A stretch of 57,650 nt of DNA from Muribaculaceae bacterium (GCA_017621055.1 JAGATX010000021.1:1-57650), one strand, 5' to 3'. Numbered from the stretch's first letter, positions 1-8,491 are shown. Made by a program: numbers and translations. Notes: generated by a model not told the origin, from the sequence alone.

Positions 1-366
1 AATAAAACGGCCGAGTATTACGACCGCATTTATATCGGCTGGTGGGACGGCGCGCAGAGTCCGAACGGAAAATTTCCGCACCCCTACGTCGAAGACATCG
101 AGATTGCAGAGGACAGGAGAAATTTTAACAATATCAACTTCTCCCTGCGAATCAATCACACCACGCTAAACCGCCGCCGTACCGCTCACTCCATAAACTC
201 ACGGCAAAAGTCCACTTTCAAATTTCTCTCCGACACTATCCCCAATCCTCGTGCGGTGTTCTTCATCAGGGGCAAGAAGTACCTGTGTGAAAAACTAACT
301 GCGACATTCACGGAACACGGAATGTCGCAGCTAATCAAGGGCGTTTTTTACCCGATAGTGGAGTAG
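1..366 (+). CDS. Partial CDS (C-terminal 121 aa), possible prophage or mobile-element structural protein
   Basis: The frame is open from base 1 and ends with TAG at 364-366, so the start lies outside the window. The visible protein is rich in aromatic and basic residues and carries stretches such as AVFFIRGKKYLCEKL and GMSQLIKGVFYPI near its end. This resembles C-termini of hypothetical tail or structural proteins carried by Bacteroidales prophages and integrative elements, but that is recall of a style rather than a domain match. Its base composition is less GC-rich than the core genes that follow, it is the only plus-strand gene for more than 8 kb, and a strong hairpin terminator follows. 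A host gene of unknown function remains possible. Confidence 0.5.
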   Translation, partial: NKTAEYYDRIYIGWWDGAQSPNGKFPHPYVEDIEIAEDRRNFNNINFSLRINHTTLNRRRTAHSINSRQKSTFKFLSDTIPNPRAVFFIRGKKYLCEKLTATFTEHGMSQLIKGVFYPIVE

Positions 367-413
367 GTAAATTTTGTTACCGGGTAACAATCCATTTCAT
401 AGCGGAGTAACAA

Positions 414-437
414 AAAAGAGGTCAGCCGACCTCTTTT
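414..437 (+). terminator. Intrinsic terminator after the partial gene
   Basis: A perfect 10-bp stem (414-423 with 428-437) encloses an AGCC loop. The 3' arm ends in four T residues. It lies 48 bp after the stop codon of the partial plus-strand gene. Confidence 0.75.
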
Positions 438-842
438 CATATCTTGTTGTCTTACATGGTTCTTTCTTGGTTTTCATTTTCGCTATCCTTGATTGTACCC
501 TCTGATAATCAAAGGGGTAACATTTTTCTTAGGATAACAACGCAGAAGCCCACGCCGATATGGATATACGGACTCACGAGCCGCACTCCGGCGGCAACGT
601 TTGTCTGTGTATAGACATACCCATGGCATCTATCGTTGCTTGCATCCTGACAGAGATTGAAATTTTGCGAGAATTCCGATGAGTCAGAACATAAGCGCGA
701 TATACGCTTTTTCTTAATGTAATTAACCCGCCTCGGCAGCCGCTCTCCGGCTTTACCCTCGGCGTGGATGGCGCAAAATTAGCAATTAAATTTCATTTAA
801 GTGTTAAAACGGAGGTTAAATTGTCGTTTTTGGCAAAAAAAA
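438..842. other. Non-coding stretch, possible element/chromosome junction
   Basis: No credible gene or tRNA was found here on either strand. Short frames have no start context or recognisable protein. If the gene to the left belongs to a prophage or integrative element, its attachment site could lie here, but no duplicated att core is visible within the window to prove it. Confidence 0.3.
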
Positions 843-909
843 GTTGGAGTTACTCACGAATAATAGCCATAAGCGGCCGTGCAGCTTCGCTTATGGCTAT
901 TATTCGTGA
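843..909 (-). terminator. Strong intrinsic terminator of the ftcD operon
   Basis: A perfect 22-bp inverted repeat (854-875 with 888-909) has a 12-nt loop. On the minus strand it is followed, after about 11 nt, by a run of T residues. It sits 16 bp beyond the end of the small TPR-like gene. Confidence 0.85.
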
Positions 910-924
910 AATATTTTGTGTCTC

Positions 925-1233
925 TCAGGGATTGTAGAGGTCGCGGTGGTAGAAGTTCATGATCTGGCGGGCTTGGTCGAGGGCTATGGGGGCGGGGCCT
1001 TCTGGGTCGGCTGCTGCGGCTTTCTCGTACGCGGAGATAGCGGCGGCTTTGTCGCCGCGCCGCCACGCTATGCGTCCGCGCAGGTATTCGGCATCGGCAT
1101 CGACGGCAGAGCCGTCATCTTGTGGCGGTTCTGAGCCGCGTGCGGCGGTGGCGGCGTCGAGTGTGGCTATGGCGGCGTCGAGGTCGTTGGCGGCGATAAG
1201 TGCCTCTACGTCGGAGATCTGTTGCGGTGTCAT
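925..1233 (-). CDS. Small TPR-like protein, 102 aa
   Basis: A soluble, alanine-rich, helical protein without signal peptide or membrane segment. Residues about 47-78 (AEYLRGRIAWRRGDKAAAIS and following) have the spacing of one tetratricopeptide repeat, and the C-terminus ends in a QIMNFYHRDLYNP-type motif that I associate with small TPR proteins of Bacteroidales. Its ATG overlaps the ftcD stop by four bases (ATGA), so it is probably translationally coupled to ftcD. The function is unknown; a protein-binding adaptor role is only inference from the repeat. The gene is followed by a strong terminator, so it closes the operon. Confidence 0.75.
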   Translation of the reverse strand: MTPQQISDVEALIAANDLDAAIATLDAATAARGSEPPQDDGSAVDADAEYLRGRIAWRRGDKAAAISAYEKAAAADPEGPAPIALDQARQIMNFYHRDLYNP

Positions 1234-2939
1234 CGGCCCGAGATCTTGGCGTTTACGATATCGAGCACGGCGGTTTCGGCTTCGGCGGCCTGGGCTTCGG
1301 CCTCGGCGGCGTCGTCGATGAGCCGTCGGGCGGCCTCGGTATCGGCAAGGCCGGCGGCGTTGATGCGCACGTTGAGAGCGGCGCCGCGCACGGCGGCACG
1401 TGCGCAGAGAGCGCCCACGCCGGCATCGCTGGCCGAGGCGGGGTTGCCGTGCCCGGCCACATATCGGAGCACCTCGAAAGTCTCGAGGGCCGTCTGCGCC
1501 GTGACGAGCGGCACCTGGGCGGCGTGAAGAGTGGCGGCTTCCATGGCGGCGCCGCGTGCCTCTTTCTCGGCGTCGGTGCCTTTGGGCATTGATAGAGCGG
1601 CCATTATGCGGTTGAAAGCTTCGGTATCGGCGTCGACCAGATGAAGGAGGCGTTCCATCAGAGCGTTGCCTCGCTCTGCAACGTCGGAGAACTCGCGCCA
1701 GCGCTCGTCCCAGCCGGCCTTGTGGGCGCTTAGGTTGGCCACCATGGCGCCGAGGGCTCCGGCGAGTGCGCCGAGATATGCAGCCACGGACCCTCCGCCG
1801 GGCGCGGGGCTCTCGGAGGCCGTCTCTTCGGCAAAAGCGCGGCAGGTGAAGTTCACCAGGCTCTTTACCGACGGCCGGCGTGCCGCTATCATATATTCTA
1901 TCACCTTTTCAGCAGGATCGAAGGGCTTGAGCTCGTCGAGACCCATGCTCTTTATGGCCATGCGGATTATTTCGCGGTCGGGGATGCCGGTTGATCGCTG
2001 CTGGCGGTGCAGGAAATGGCGTCCGGCGTCGAGGAGCACGCGTTCGGGCACGACACCGACGATTTCGGTGCCTGTCACGCGGATGCCGCGTGCGGCGGCG
2101 GCGCGGCACACCTCGTCGAAGGCCACATGCAGGGGCGTTGCGGCTATATCGGTGATGTTCATCGATACCTGAGCGATGCCGTACTCGTCGATATACCAGC
2201 CTATTGCCTTTGTGCCTTTGAGGGTGCCGGGTATCATGAGGGGTTTGCCGTCGGGTCCGGCGAGGGGCTTGCCGGTGAGCTTGCCGCCTTCGCGGGCGGG
2301 ACGCCCTTTTTCGCGGACGTCGAATGCTATGGCGTTGGCTCGGCGTGTGCTGGTGGTGTTGAGGTTGAAATTCACGGCAATGAGGAAGTCGCGGGCGCCG
2401 ACAGCCGTGGCGCCGGTGCGTGCGGCAGCGTCGTCCCATGGGCGTGCGCCGTAGTCGGGAGCCTCATCGGGAGTTGCGAAGCGCTCGGCGAGAGCCTCGT
2501 ATTCGCCGCGTCGGCATACAGCCAGATTTTTGCGCTCAGGGCGCAGGGCGGCGGCCTCGTAGGCGTAGCAGGGTATGCCGGCTTCGGTTGCCAGACGGTT
2601 GGCGAGGGCGCGTGCCAGCTCGGCGCATTCCTCCAGGGTTATGCCGCTCACGGGCACGAGCGGCAGCACGTCGGTTGCGCCCATGCGCGGGTGGGCGCCG
2701 TGGTGGTGGCGCATGTCGATAAGTTCGGCGCCGCGCACGGCACCGCGATAGGCGGCCTCGACTACTGCCGACGGCTCACCGACGAAAGTCACCACGGTGC
2801 GGTTGGTGGCGGCGCCGGGGTCCACGTCGAGAATTTCGATACCCTCCACGCTCTCTATAGCGGCGCGGATGCTGTTGATTATGTTCATGTCGCGGCCCTC
2901 GCTGAAGTTGGGCACGCATTCGATGAGTTGCTGTTTCAT
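1230..2939 (-). CDS. ftcD: Bifunctional glutamate formiminotransferase / formiminotetrahydrofolate cyclodeaminase
   Basis: The enzyme moves the formimino group of N-formimino-L-glutamate, an intermediate of histidine breakdown, onto tetrahydrofolate and then releases ammonia to give 5,10-methenyl-THF. Residues 1 to about 300 are the formiminotransferase, with IECVPNFSEGRD at the N-terminus and the GAHPRMGATD motif carrying the likely catalytic His83. The cyclodeaminase domain follows a linker and covers roughly residues 355-560, with the glycine-rich SPAPGGGSVAAYLGALAG signature. The 569-aa length fits the fused form also found in animals. No hutH, hutU or hutI lies beside it; only a TPR-like gene overlaps its stop. 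A TTTG-type promoter lies 30 bp upstream. Confidence 0.96.
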   Translation of the reverse strand: MKQQLIECVPNFSEGRDMNIINSIRAAIESVEGIEILDVDPGAATNRTVVTFVGEPSAVVEAAYRGAVRGAELIDMRHHHGAHPRMGATDVLPLVPVSGITLEECAELARALANRLATEAGIPCYAYEAAALRPERKNLAVCRRGEYEALAERFATPDEAPDYGARPWDDAAARTGATAVGARDFLIAVNFNLNTTSTRRANAIAFDVREKGRPAREGGKLTGKPLAGPDGKPLMIPGTLKGTKAIGWYIDEYGIAQVSMNITDIAATPLHVAFDEVCRAAAARGIRVTGTEIVGVVPERVLLDAGRHFLHRQQRSTGIPDREIIRMAIKSMGLDELKPFDPAEKVIEYMIAARRPSVKSLVNFTCRAFAEETASESPAPGGGSVAAYLGALAGALGAMVANLSAHKAGWDERWREFSDVAERGNALMERLLHLVDADTEAFNRIMAALSMPKGTDAEKEARGAAMEAATLHAAQVPLVTAQTALETFEVLRYVAGHGNPASASDAGVGALCARAAVRGAALNVRINAAGLADTEAARRLIDDAAEAEAQAAEAETAVLDIVNAKISGR

Positions 2940-2968
2940 GGTGAGGTCTTATGTTGTTCTATTTAGCG

Positions 2969-3000
2969 CAAAGGTAAAAATAAAGAGATGATTATGCAAG
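2969..3000 (-). promoter_or_regulatory. Bacteroidetes-type promoter of ftcD
   Basis: On the minus strand TACCTTTG (2976-2969) matches the -7 consensus TAnnTTTG. A CTTG at 3000-2997 lies 20 bp upstream in the -33 position. The predicted start of transcription leaves a leader of roughly 20-25 nt before the ftcD ATG. Confidence 0.65.
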
Positions 3001-3029
3001 CGGGGGCGGAAAAATCAGCTCAAAGGGCA

Positions 3030-3156
3030 AATAAACAAGGGCTATCCTCACGGACAGCCCTTGCTTTCTTACACATAGTACTTAATGTTAGATTTATATG
3101 TCTATTCCAGATTTACTAATATGAAAAAGCATTAACAAATGCTTGTCGTATCATTT
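3030..3156 (-). ncRNA. Candidate small RNA, about 120 nt, upstream of ftcD
   Basis: A complete promoter (3163-3193) points into a stretch with no open frame of note. The predicted transcript has a 5' hairpin (7-bp stem 3127-3133/3138-3144, TGTT loop) and ends in a hairpin at 3036-3063 (8 bp, CAAGGGCT with AGCCCTTG, extended by 3 further pairs after one mismatch), followed on the minus strand by a T-rich tract. Promoter, structure and terminator together suggest an independent small RNA. It could instead be a long upstream leader of ftcD with an attenuator, since ftcD lies just downstream on the same strand. I could not assign it to a known RNA family. Confidence 0.4.
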
Positions 3157-3162
3157 CCGGTG

Positions 3163-3193
3163 CAAAGGTACGGCGATTTTTCAAATTGACAAA
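3163..3193 (-). promoter_or_regulatory. Bacteroidetes-type promoter, upstream of candidate small RNA
   Basis: On the minus strand TTTG (3193-3190) is separated by exactly 19 bp from TACCTTTG (3170-3163), a full match to the -33/-7 consensus and spacing. The nearest annotated gene downstream is ftcD, which has its own closer promoter. Confidence 0.65.
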
Positions 3194-3363
3194 ATTTTCC
3201 GCGAGGCGTGAAATTACAGATGAAAAGCAAAAATCAAGCACAGAGAGGGCCTGCGCTGAAATATTTAAAAATCGCGGGGTGAAAAGTATCGAAAATTAAC
3301 AATTACAGAAATTAAGGATATTGAATGTTTTGAAGTTTAAAAACTGTTAAAAATTCAATATGC

Positions 3364-3393
3364 TTTGGCATTATGTTATAAAACATAATTTTG
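3364..3393 (+). promoter_or_regulatory. Possible plus-strand promoter antisense to the HU-LysM gene
   Basis: TTTG at 3364-3367 and TAATTTTG at 3386-3393 are spaced by 18 bp. Transcription would start near base 3400 and run into the 3' end of the minus-strand HU-LysM gene. The flanking spacer is AT-rich, so a chance match is possible. Confidence 0.3.
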
Positions 3394-3403
3394 CGGCTGG
3401 TTT

Positions 3404-4474
3404 TTATCTGCGGTTTCTTGCGAGGGCTGCTATCTTTCGTGCTGCGATTGCTCGGCGCTCTTCGGTGTTTGCGCCGGGGAGGCTTTCGAGCGGCGGTACT
3501 ACCACGCGGGTGCCGGGGGCAATGCGGTCGGGGTCGTGAAGGACGTCGGCATTGGCCTCGTAGATAAACACCCAGAAGCTCTGCACGCCGTAATGGCGCC
3601 TGGCGATGACCGACAGATAGTTGCGAGAGTCAATTGTTTCGTAGACCGGCTCAGGGGCGACGGGAGCGGCGGGCGTGGGCGCCGGTGCCGGAGCAGCGGC
3701 GACTGGTTCTGGGGCTGGCGTGGGCTCGGTTTCAGCGGGCGTGGGCTCGGCCTCGGACAGCGGGTCGTCCGGCAAGGTCCGGGAAATGGTGTCGATTGGT
3801 TCTGAGGTCAGAGCCGGGTCGGACGTGGTGATGTCGGCAGGTTCTTCGGGGTCTACATTAATATTAGTGGCAACAAAGTAACCGGCAATGCAGCCGGCGG
3901 CGATTGCGCCGATGAGGATCCAGAGCCAGCGGTGCGAGTTTCGGGAAGGCTCGATGGAATATGTCGGTTCGTTGTCCTCCTCTTCCTCTTCGGGGAAGCG
4001 GTATTTGGGCTCGGGTTCGGGAGTGGGCTCGGGTTCGAGAGTGGGCTCGGGTTCGGGAGTGGGCTCGGGTTCGGGAGTGGGCTCGGGCTCAGGTATGGGT
4101 TCGGGTTCGGGAGTGGGTTCGGGTTCGGGAGTGGGTTCGGGTTCGGGAGTGGGTTCGGGTTCGGGAGTGGGGTCGAGGTCGGCAGGGTCGAGGCCATCGC
4201 TGAGCTCCACGCTCTCGAACATGGCGAAGGGGCGGTTGATTTCGTCGGCAAGTGCCTTGTCGGGTATGAAGTTCACGCCGGGTTCATTGCCGAATTGCTC
4301 GTCGGAGCGGCTGAACGTGCCGATACCGGGTACCGAAACGCTCTCGCCGTCTTCGAGGCGCTCGCACACTGTGGCAAAGAGTTCGCGCAGGAAGCGGCGC
4401 GAGGTGTTGACATCGCAGCCGGTGGCCTCGGCCACGCGGCCTATGAGTTGTGACAAGGTAAGGGTGTTATTCAT
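3404..4474 (-). CDS. HU-like DNA-binding protein with Pro/Glu repeat linker, one TM segment and C-terminal LysM domain
   Basis: Residues 1-90 form an HU/IHF-like domain ([14 protein letters not shown] near the start, then [11 protein letters not shown]). Residues 101-156 are nine tandem T-P-E-P-E-P units encoded by an 18-bp DNA repeat, followed by an acidic stretch ([10 protein letters not shown], 161-170). A single hydrophobic segment at about 183-203 is the only membrane span. A second Pro/Ala-rich linker leads to a LysM-like domain at about 284-328. The predicted topology places HU in the cytoplasm and LysM, a peptidoglycan-binding fold, in the periplasm. I infer a tether between nucleoid and cell wall. 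It overlaps the preceding HU-like gene by 8 bp and is the last gene of the umuDC cluster. Confidence 0.85.
   Translation of the reverse strand: MNNTLTLSQLIGRVAEATGCDVNTSRRFLRELFATVCERLEDGESVSVPGIGTFSRSDEQFGNEPGVNFIPDKALADEINRPFAMFESVELSDGLDPADLDPTPEPEPTPEPEPTPEPEPTPEPEPIPEPEPTPEPEPTPEPEPTLEPEPTPEPEPKYRFPEEEEEDNEPTYSIEPSRNSHRWLWILIGAIAAGCIAGYFVATNINVDPEEPADITTSDPALTSEPIDTISRTLPDDPLSEAEPTPAETEPTPAPEPVAAAPAPAPTPAAPVAPEPVYETIDSRNYLSVIARRHYGVQSFWVFIYEANADVLHDPDRIAPGTRVVVPPLESLPGANTEERRAIAARKIAALARNRR
4008..4169. repeat. Nine tandem 18-bp units inside the HU-LysM gene
   Basis: Nine consecutive 18-bp units (162 bp) of the form GGnTCGGGnTCGGGAGTG encode six-residue T-P-E-P-E-P steps on the minus strand. 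Two groups of units share the same third-position variants, with GGC in the low-coordinate copies and GGT in the high-coordinate ones, which suggests recent duplication. Copy number can change without shifting the frame. Confidence 0.95.
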
Positions 4475-4745
4475 GGCGCAGACGCTTGAGCAGCAGGGAA
4501 CCGGGTTTGAAAGTGAGGGTTATTTCGGGCGGCAGGAGGATGTTTTTGCCTGTTGAGAGGTCGCGACGCACCTCTTCGGGGTGTTTCACGGGCGTGAAAG
4601 TGCCGAAGGTAGGAACGGCCACGGCATCGAGATCGGCGGCGGCTCGCCGCACGATGCCGGCCAGGGCATCGACGAGCGATTTCACTTCGTCGACCGGACG
4701 ACCTGTGCGTTGGCTGAGAATGTTGAGGAGTTGTTTATTGTCCAT
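4467..4745 (-). CDS. HU family DNA-binding protein, 92 aa
   Basis: The protein has the length of a single HU/IHF-like subunit. Residues 1-45 hold the helical part ([20 protein letters not shown]) and the beta-arm region includes [13 protein letters not shown] followed by a divergent basic tail ([10 protein letters not shown]). The expected role is bending or wrapping of DNA as a dimer. Its start overlaps the end of umuC by 11 bp and its stop overlaps the HU-LysM start by 8 bp, so the three genes are probably co-translated. The arm is short of the usual HU signature, so partner choice (self or the HU domain of the neighbour) cannot be read from sequence. Confidence 0.88.
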   Translation of the reverse strand: MDNKQLLNILSQRTGRPVDEVKSLVDALAGIVRRAAADLDAVAVPTFGTFTPVKHPEEVRRDLSTGKNILLPPEITLTFKPGSLLLKRLRHE

Positions 4746-6018
4746 ATGCTGAGGTAGATACGTTTATTATTTCGGAGAGGGAGTTTGTAAAGCCACGGGA
4801 GCGCCGCTCGCATCGCACGTGACTTTCGGCAGGCATATACGAGGCGATATGTACCTTGTCGTGACCGAGCGCCGAGTCGTTGATGGCATCGAGGGCGCTC
4901 ATCAGGCGCCGGGAGCGTTCGCGCATGGCCGGGTCGCCGAAAATGGAGGGCTGGGCCGAGGCGGCGGGCACGGCTTCGGGAATGTATATTCCGGCGCGTT
5001 TGTAGCCGAAGCCCGGGCGGAAGACAGCCGCAAGAGCCTTGTTGGCGGCGTCGGCGATAGTCATGGTGTCGGCAGTAGGTTCGTCGAGAGGGCAGTAGGC
5101 GCTGTTGCAGTACTGCGGACGGTCGGGGCGATGGGGATTTGTGAGGATAAACACCGACACACCCGTTGCCGCGCTGCCCTGACGGCGCAGGCGTCGCGCT
5201 ATGTTGGTGGCGAAGAAGGCAAAGGCGTCGGTCAGGGCGTCGGCATCGGTGATGTCGGAGGCGAAAGTCCGCGAGCAGCACAGACTTTTGCGTCGGGAGT
5301 CGTGGTTTTCGGGTGCCACAGCCTCGATGCCGTTGAGTTCTTTCCATGTCCTTACGCCCGGCACCGCCAGCACGGCGCGCACATCGGCCTCGGGCCAGTC
5401 GGCGAAGGCCAGCGCGTTGGCGAGGGCATAGTTTGCCAGCCGTCGGCTCAGGCGTCGGCCTATACCCCATACATCGGCGAGGGCGGTGAGTTCCAGGGCT
5501 TTGCGGCGCTGCTGCTCGTCGGCGATGGCGCACACGGCGCGGTATGCGGGGTATTTCTTGGCAAAGCGAGCGGCGATTTTGGCGAGCGTCCGCGTGGGCG
5601 CCAGCCCCAGCGAAGTGGGGATGCCTGTGTGACGGCGCACACGCCGCACGATGTCGCGGGCGGCGTCGCGGCAGTCGTCGGCGCTCCATCCGGGGTCGAA
5701 GTGGATAAAGCACTCGTCGATGGAGTAAATCTCGATGTCGGGCACCACGGCGGCGATGGTAGCCATGACGCGCGCCGACATATCGCCGTATAGGCGGTGG
5801 TTGCCGGAGAGCACGCGCACGCCGTTGGCGTCGCATATGGTCTTGACCTTGAAATAGGGGTCGCCGCGACGAATTCCCAGAGCCTTGGCCTCGTTGGAGA
5901 GGGCGCAGGCACAGCCGTCGTTGTTGCTCAGCACTATGACGGGCACATCGCGCAGATGCGGGTCGAACACTCGCTCGCACGACACAAAGAAATTGTTGCA
6001 GTCAATCAGGCCGAGCAT
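4735..6018 (-). CDS. umuC: Y-family DNA polymerase V catalytic subunit
   Basis: A translesion polymerase of the UmuC/ImpB group. The palm-domain metal ligands are visible as Asp6 in [15 protein letters not shown] and Asp101-Glu102 in [11 protein letters not shown] helix-hairpin-helix region follows ([16 protein letters not shown]), then the little-finger domain, and the 427-aa length matches UmuC. It lies 18 bp downstream of umuD on the same strand, as in other umuDC operons, and its 3' end overlaps the gene for an HU-like protein. Expression with umuD after DNA damage is expected, but I do not recognise a LexA-type operator here. Confidence 0.96.
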   Translation of the reverse strand: MLGLIDCNNFFVSCERVFDPHLRDVPVIVLSNNDGCACALSNEAKALGIRRGDPYFKVKTICDANGVRVLSGNHRLYGDMSARVMATIAAVVPDIEIYSIDECFIHFDPGWSADDCRDAARDIVRRVRRHTGIPTSLGLAPTRTLAKIAARFAKKYPAYRAVCAIADEQQRRKALELTALADVWGIGRRLSRRLANYALANALAFADWPEADVRAVLAVPGVRTWKELNGIEAVAPENHDSRRKSLCCSRTFASDITDADALTDAFAFFATNIARRLRRQGSAATGVSVFILTNPHRPDRPQYCNSAYCPLDEPTADTMTIADAANKALAAVFRPGFGYKRAGIYIPEAVPAASAQPSIFGDPAMRERSRRLMSALDAINDSALGHDKVHIASYMPAESHVRCERRSRGFTNSLSEIINVSTSAYGQ

Positions 6019-6036
6019 GAGGGGAAGGGGTGGCTG

Positions 6037-6483
6037 TCAGCGGCGGCGGCGCCGGTTGCTCTTGATGGTATGTGTCACCACGCCCCACACCTCGAAACGG
6101 CGGTCGGGGGTGACGAGAATGGGGTCGAAGGCCTCGTTGGACGGCACCAGCCATACTGCGCCGGGGGCAAGGCGTATGCGTTTGAGCGTGAAGTCGCCGT
6201 CGAGACAGCACACGGCCAGGTCGCCGTCGGCGGGTTCGAGCGAGCGGTCCACCACAATGATGTCGCCTTCCTCGATACCTTCTTCGATCATGGAGTCGCC
6301 GGTCACCCGGCCATAGAATGTGGCGGCGGGGTGACGCACAATCTCGCGGTTGAGATCTATGCTCTCGGTGATGCAGTCCTGTGCGGGCGAGGGGAAGCCG
6401 GCCTGTATGCCCATGTGTGCATACGGGAGGCTCAGGCTGCTTTCGGTGTCGGCGCTGTAGAAATCGATTTTGAGGTCTGGCAT
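6037..6483 (-). CDS. umuD: UmuD-like S24 protease, translesion polymerase accessory subunit
   Basis: The protein self-cleaves to the form that binds UmuC. I chose the internal ATG (MPDLKIDFYS) because the 18 residues upstream are an unusual Phe/Pro-rich string and the family starts close to this point. With this start the length is 148 aa. The cleavage region reads MGIQAGFPSPAQD, with scission expected between Ala28 and Gly29. The Ser-Lys dyad is Ser64 (VTGDSMIEEGI) and Lys101 (FTLKRI). All three are shifted by exactly four residues from the E. coli UmuD positions I recall (24/25, 60, 97). It heads the umuD-umuC-HU-HU/LysM series, downstream of a terminator for proS. Confidence 0.94.
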   Translation of the reverse strand: MPDLKIDFYSADTESSLSLPYAHMGIQAGFPSPAQDCITESIDLNREIVRHPAATFYGRVTGDSMIEEGIEEGDIIVVDRSLEPADGDLAVCCLDGDFTLKRIRLAPGAVWLVPSNEAFDPILVTPDRRFEVWGVVTHTIKSNRRRRR

Positions 6484-6525
6484 GGGCGGGGAAAGTGGAG
6501 AGATATAAAAAGGGGGAGGAGATAT

Positions 6526-6578
6526 GAAAAAGAGCACGGCGGCCTGCGGGCCTTGATGGCGCGGGTGGCCGCCGTGCT
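6526..6578 (-). terminator. Intrinsic terminator of proS
   Basis: A perfect 12-bp stem (6533-6544 with 6567-6578) has a 22-nt loop that can fold further. On the minus strand it is followed directly by a T-rich tract. It separates proS from umuD. Confidence 0.75.
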
Positions 6579-6599
6579 GGTATGGGTGTTATCGGTTGC

Positions 6600-8081
6600 T
6601 CAATAGTTGCGGGCGATAATCACACGGCGTGCCGAAGGTTTGCCGGTGACCATGCATTTTCCGGGGGTGTCGTCGCCATCGAGAGGTATGCAGCGTATTG
6701 TGGCCTTTGTCTCGGCCTTGATGAGCTCTTCGGTCTCGGTGGTGCCGTCCCAGTGGCAGAGGAAGAAGCCGCCGCCGTCGATGCGTGCCTTGAAATCGTC
6801 GTAGCTGTCGCAGATGTAGGTTTTTTCCTGCCGCATTTTCAGGGCTTTGTCGTAGATGTTCTTCTGGATGTCTTCCAGGAGGGTTGCCACGCTGTCGGCG
6901 ATGCCGGCCAGGGGAAGCGTCTGCTTCTCGAGGGTGTCGCGGCGCATGACTTCTACAGTGCCGGCCTCGATGTCGCGGGCGCCCAGTACCAGACGCACGG
7001 GCACACCCTTGAGTTCATAGTCGGCGAATTTGAAGCCGGGACGTTTGTTGTCGGCGTCATCGTATTTCACCGAGATGCCGAGTTCGCGGAGGCGCCCGAC
7101 GATGGGCATCACCTTATCGGTGATGGCGGCGAGCTGGTCGGCGTTCTTGTAGATGGGCACTATCACCACCTGGATTGGAGCGAGGTGCGGGGGGAGTACC
7201 AGGCCGTTGTCGTCGGAGTGGGTCATGATGAGTGCGCCCATCAGGCGGGTGGACACGCCCCACGAGTTTGCCCATACATACTCGGGCTTGTTGTCGCGGT
7301 TAGCGAAGGTGACATCGAAGGCCTTGGCGAAGTTCTGGCCCAGATTGTGGGAGGTGCCGCTCTGCAGCGCCTTGCCGTCCTGCATCATAGCCTCGATGGT
7401 GTAGGTGTTGAGGGCGCCGGCAAAGCGTTCGTTAGCTGTCTTCACGCCTATCACCACGGGGATTGCCATGTATTTTTCGGCAAATTCGGCATAGAGCTTG
7501 ATCATCTGGACGGTGCGTGCCTGGCTCTCCTCGGCGGTGGCATGGGCGCAGTGGCCCTCCTGCCAGAGGAACTCGGCGGTGCGCAGGAACATGCGCGTGC
7601 GCATTTCCCAGCGCATGACGTTGGCCCACTGGTTGCAGAGCACCGGCAGGTCGCGCCACGAGTGTATCCAGTTCTTATACGTGCCCCATATAATTGTCTC
7701 GGAGGTGGGTCGGATGATGAGTTCTTCCTCGAGTCTGGCTTCGGGATCGACGATCACGCCCTTTCCGTCGGGGTCGTTCTTGAGGCGGTAATGGGTCACT
7801 ACGGCGCATTCTTTGGCAAATCCCTCCACGTGCTCGGCCTCGCGGCACAGGAACGATTTGGGGATCAGCAGCGGAAAATATGCGTTCTGCACGCCTGTTT
7901 CCTTGAACATGCGGTCGAGGGTCTGCTGCATTTTCTCCCATATGGCATAGCCGTAGGGCTTTATTACCATGCAGCCGCGCACGGCGCTGGGCTCGGCGAG
8001 GTCGGCCTTGACAACAAGCTCGTTGTACCAGCGCGAATAGTCCTCGGAGCGCTTGGTGAGGTGGTCTAATTCAACTGCCAT
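6600..8081 (-). CDS. proS: Prolyl-tRNA synthetase, archaeal/eukaryotic-type
   Basis: The enzyme charges tRNA-Pro with proline in the cytoplasm. Class II motifs are readable: motif 2 around [20 protein letters not shown] and the preceding [13 protein letters not shown]. The anticodon-binding domain begins near [15 protein letters not shown], and the tail ends in ARNY, as is usual for the short archaeal-like form. At 493 aa it lacks the editing insertion of the E. coli type. The DUF3127 gene ends 6 bp upstream on the same strand, so the two may be co-transcribed from the promoter near 8500. A terminator follows. Confidence 0.97.
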   Translation of the reverse strand: MAVELDHLTKRSEDYSRWYNELVVKADLAEPSAVRGCMVIKPYGYAIWEKMQQTLDRMFKETGVQNAYFPLLIPKSFLCREAEHVEGFAKECAVVTHYRLKNDPDGKGVIVDPEARLEEELIIRPTSETIIWGTYKNWIHSWRDLPVLCNQWANVMRWEMRTRMFLRTAEFLWQEGHCAHATAEESQARTVQMIKLYAEFAEKYMAIPVVIGVKTANERFAGALNTYTIEAMMQDGKALQSGTSHNLGQNFAKAFDVTFANRDNKPEYVWANSWGVSTRLMGALIMTHSDDNGLVLPPHLAPIQVVIVPIYKNADQLAAITDKVMPIVGRLRELGISVKYDDADNKRPGFKFADYELKGVPVRLVLGARDIEAGTVEVMRRDTLEKQTLPLAGIADSVATLLEDIQKNIYDKALKMRQEKTYICDSYDDFKARIDGGGFFLCHWDGTTETEELIKAETKATIRCIPLDGDDTPGKCMVTGKPSARRVIIARNY

Positions 8082-8087
8082 GGCTTG

Positions 8088-8444
8088 TCAGAAAGGAAAT
8101 TCTTCGTCGGCGGCGGGAGGAGCGGGTATTGCAGAGGGAGCGGCGGCGGGAGCTGCTGCGGCGGGAGCGCCGGCAGCCTCCACATCGGCGCGCCAGGCGC
8201 GGATGTCGGTGTACCAGCGGCCGTTGAACTCGCGGCTCTCGATGTCGAAGTATACTGTCACCTTGTCGCCGGGCTTGAGCTGTATGCGGTCGGCATTCTC
8301 GCCGAAGCAGGTAAAGGCTACTTTGCGGGGAAAGTTGCCCTCGGTGTTCTCGAGCACGTATTCGCGTTTTTTCCAGGCGTTTCCGCTTTTGGACACACCC
8401 GATACCTCCGGCAGGGCGTGGATAATGGTTCCTTTGATTTCCAT
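8088..8444 (-). CDS. DUF3127 domain protein, 118 aa
   Basis: A small soluble protein. Residues 1-88 match the DUF3127 pattern known from Bacteroidetes, with WKKREYVLENTEG and a following stretch ending in GRWYTDIRAWR, which suggests an OB-like beta-barrel. The C-terminal 30 residues are an Ala/Pro-rich tail ending in EEFPF. That layout (OB-like fold, flexible tail, acidic end with Phe) recalls single-stranded DNA-binding proteins, so a nucleic-acid role is possible but is inference only. It lies 6 bp upstream of proS and has a good promoter 50-80 bp upstream. Confidence 0.88.
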   Translation of the reverse strand: MEIKGTIIHALPEVSGVSKSGNAWKKREYVLENTEGNFPRKVAFTCFGENADRIQLKPGDKVTVYFDIESREFNGRWYTDIRAWRADVEAAGAPAAAAPAAAPSAIPAPPAADEEFPF

Positions 8445-8491
8445 CTGTTATGCTTTGTTGGGCTGTTAATGTTCGGTTTGTTATTGATTTG

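Noticed and set aside
520-780. Possible tmRNA, RNase P or other structured RNA
   Set aside because: I looked for conserved cores on both strands (tRNA-like ends, the RNase P GGAAAGTCC-type core) and found none.
6582-8069. Long plus-strand open frame opposite proS
   Set aside because: ProS is unambiguous on the minus strand; the opposite frame matches no family I know.
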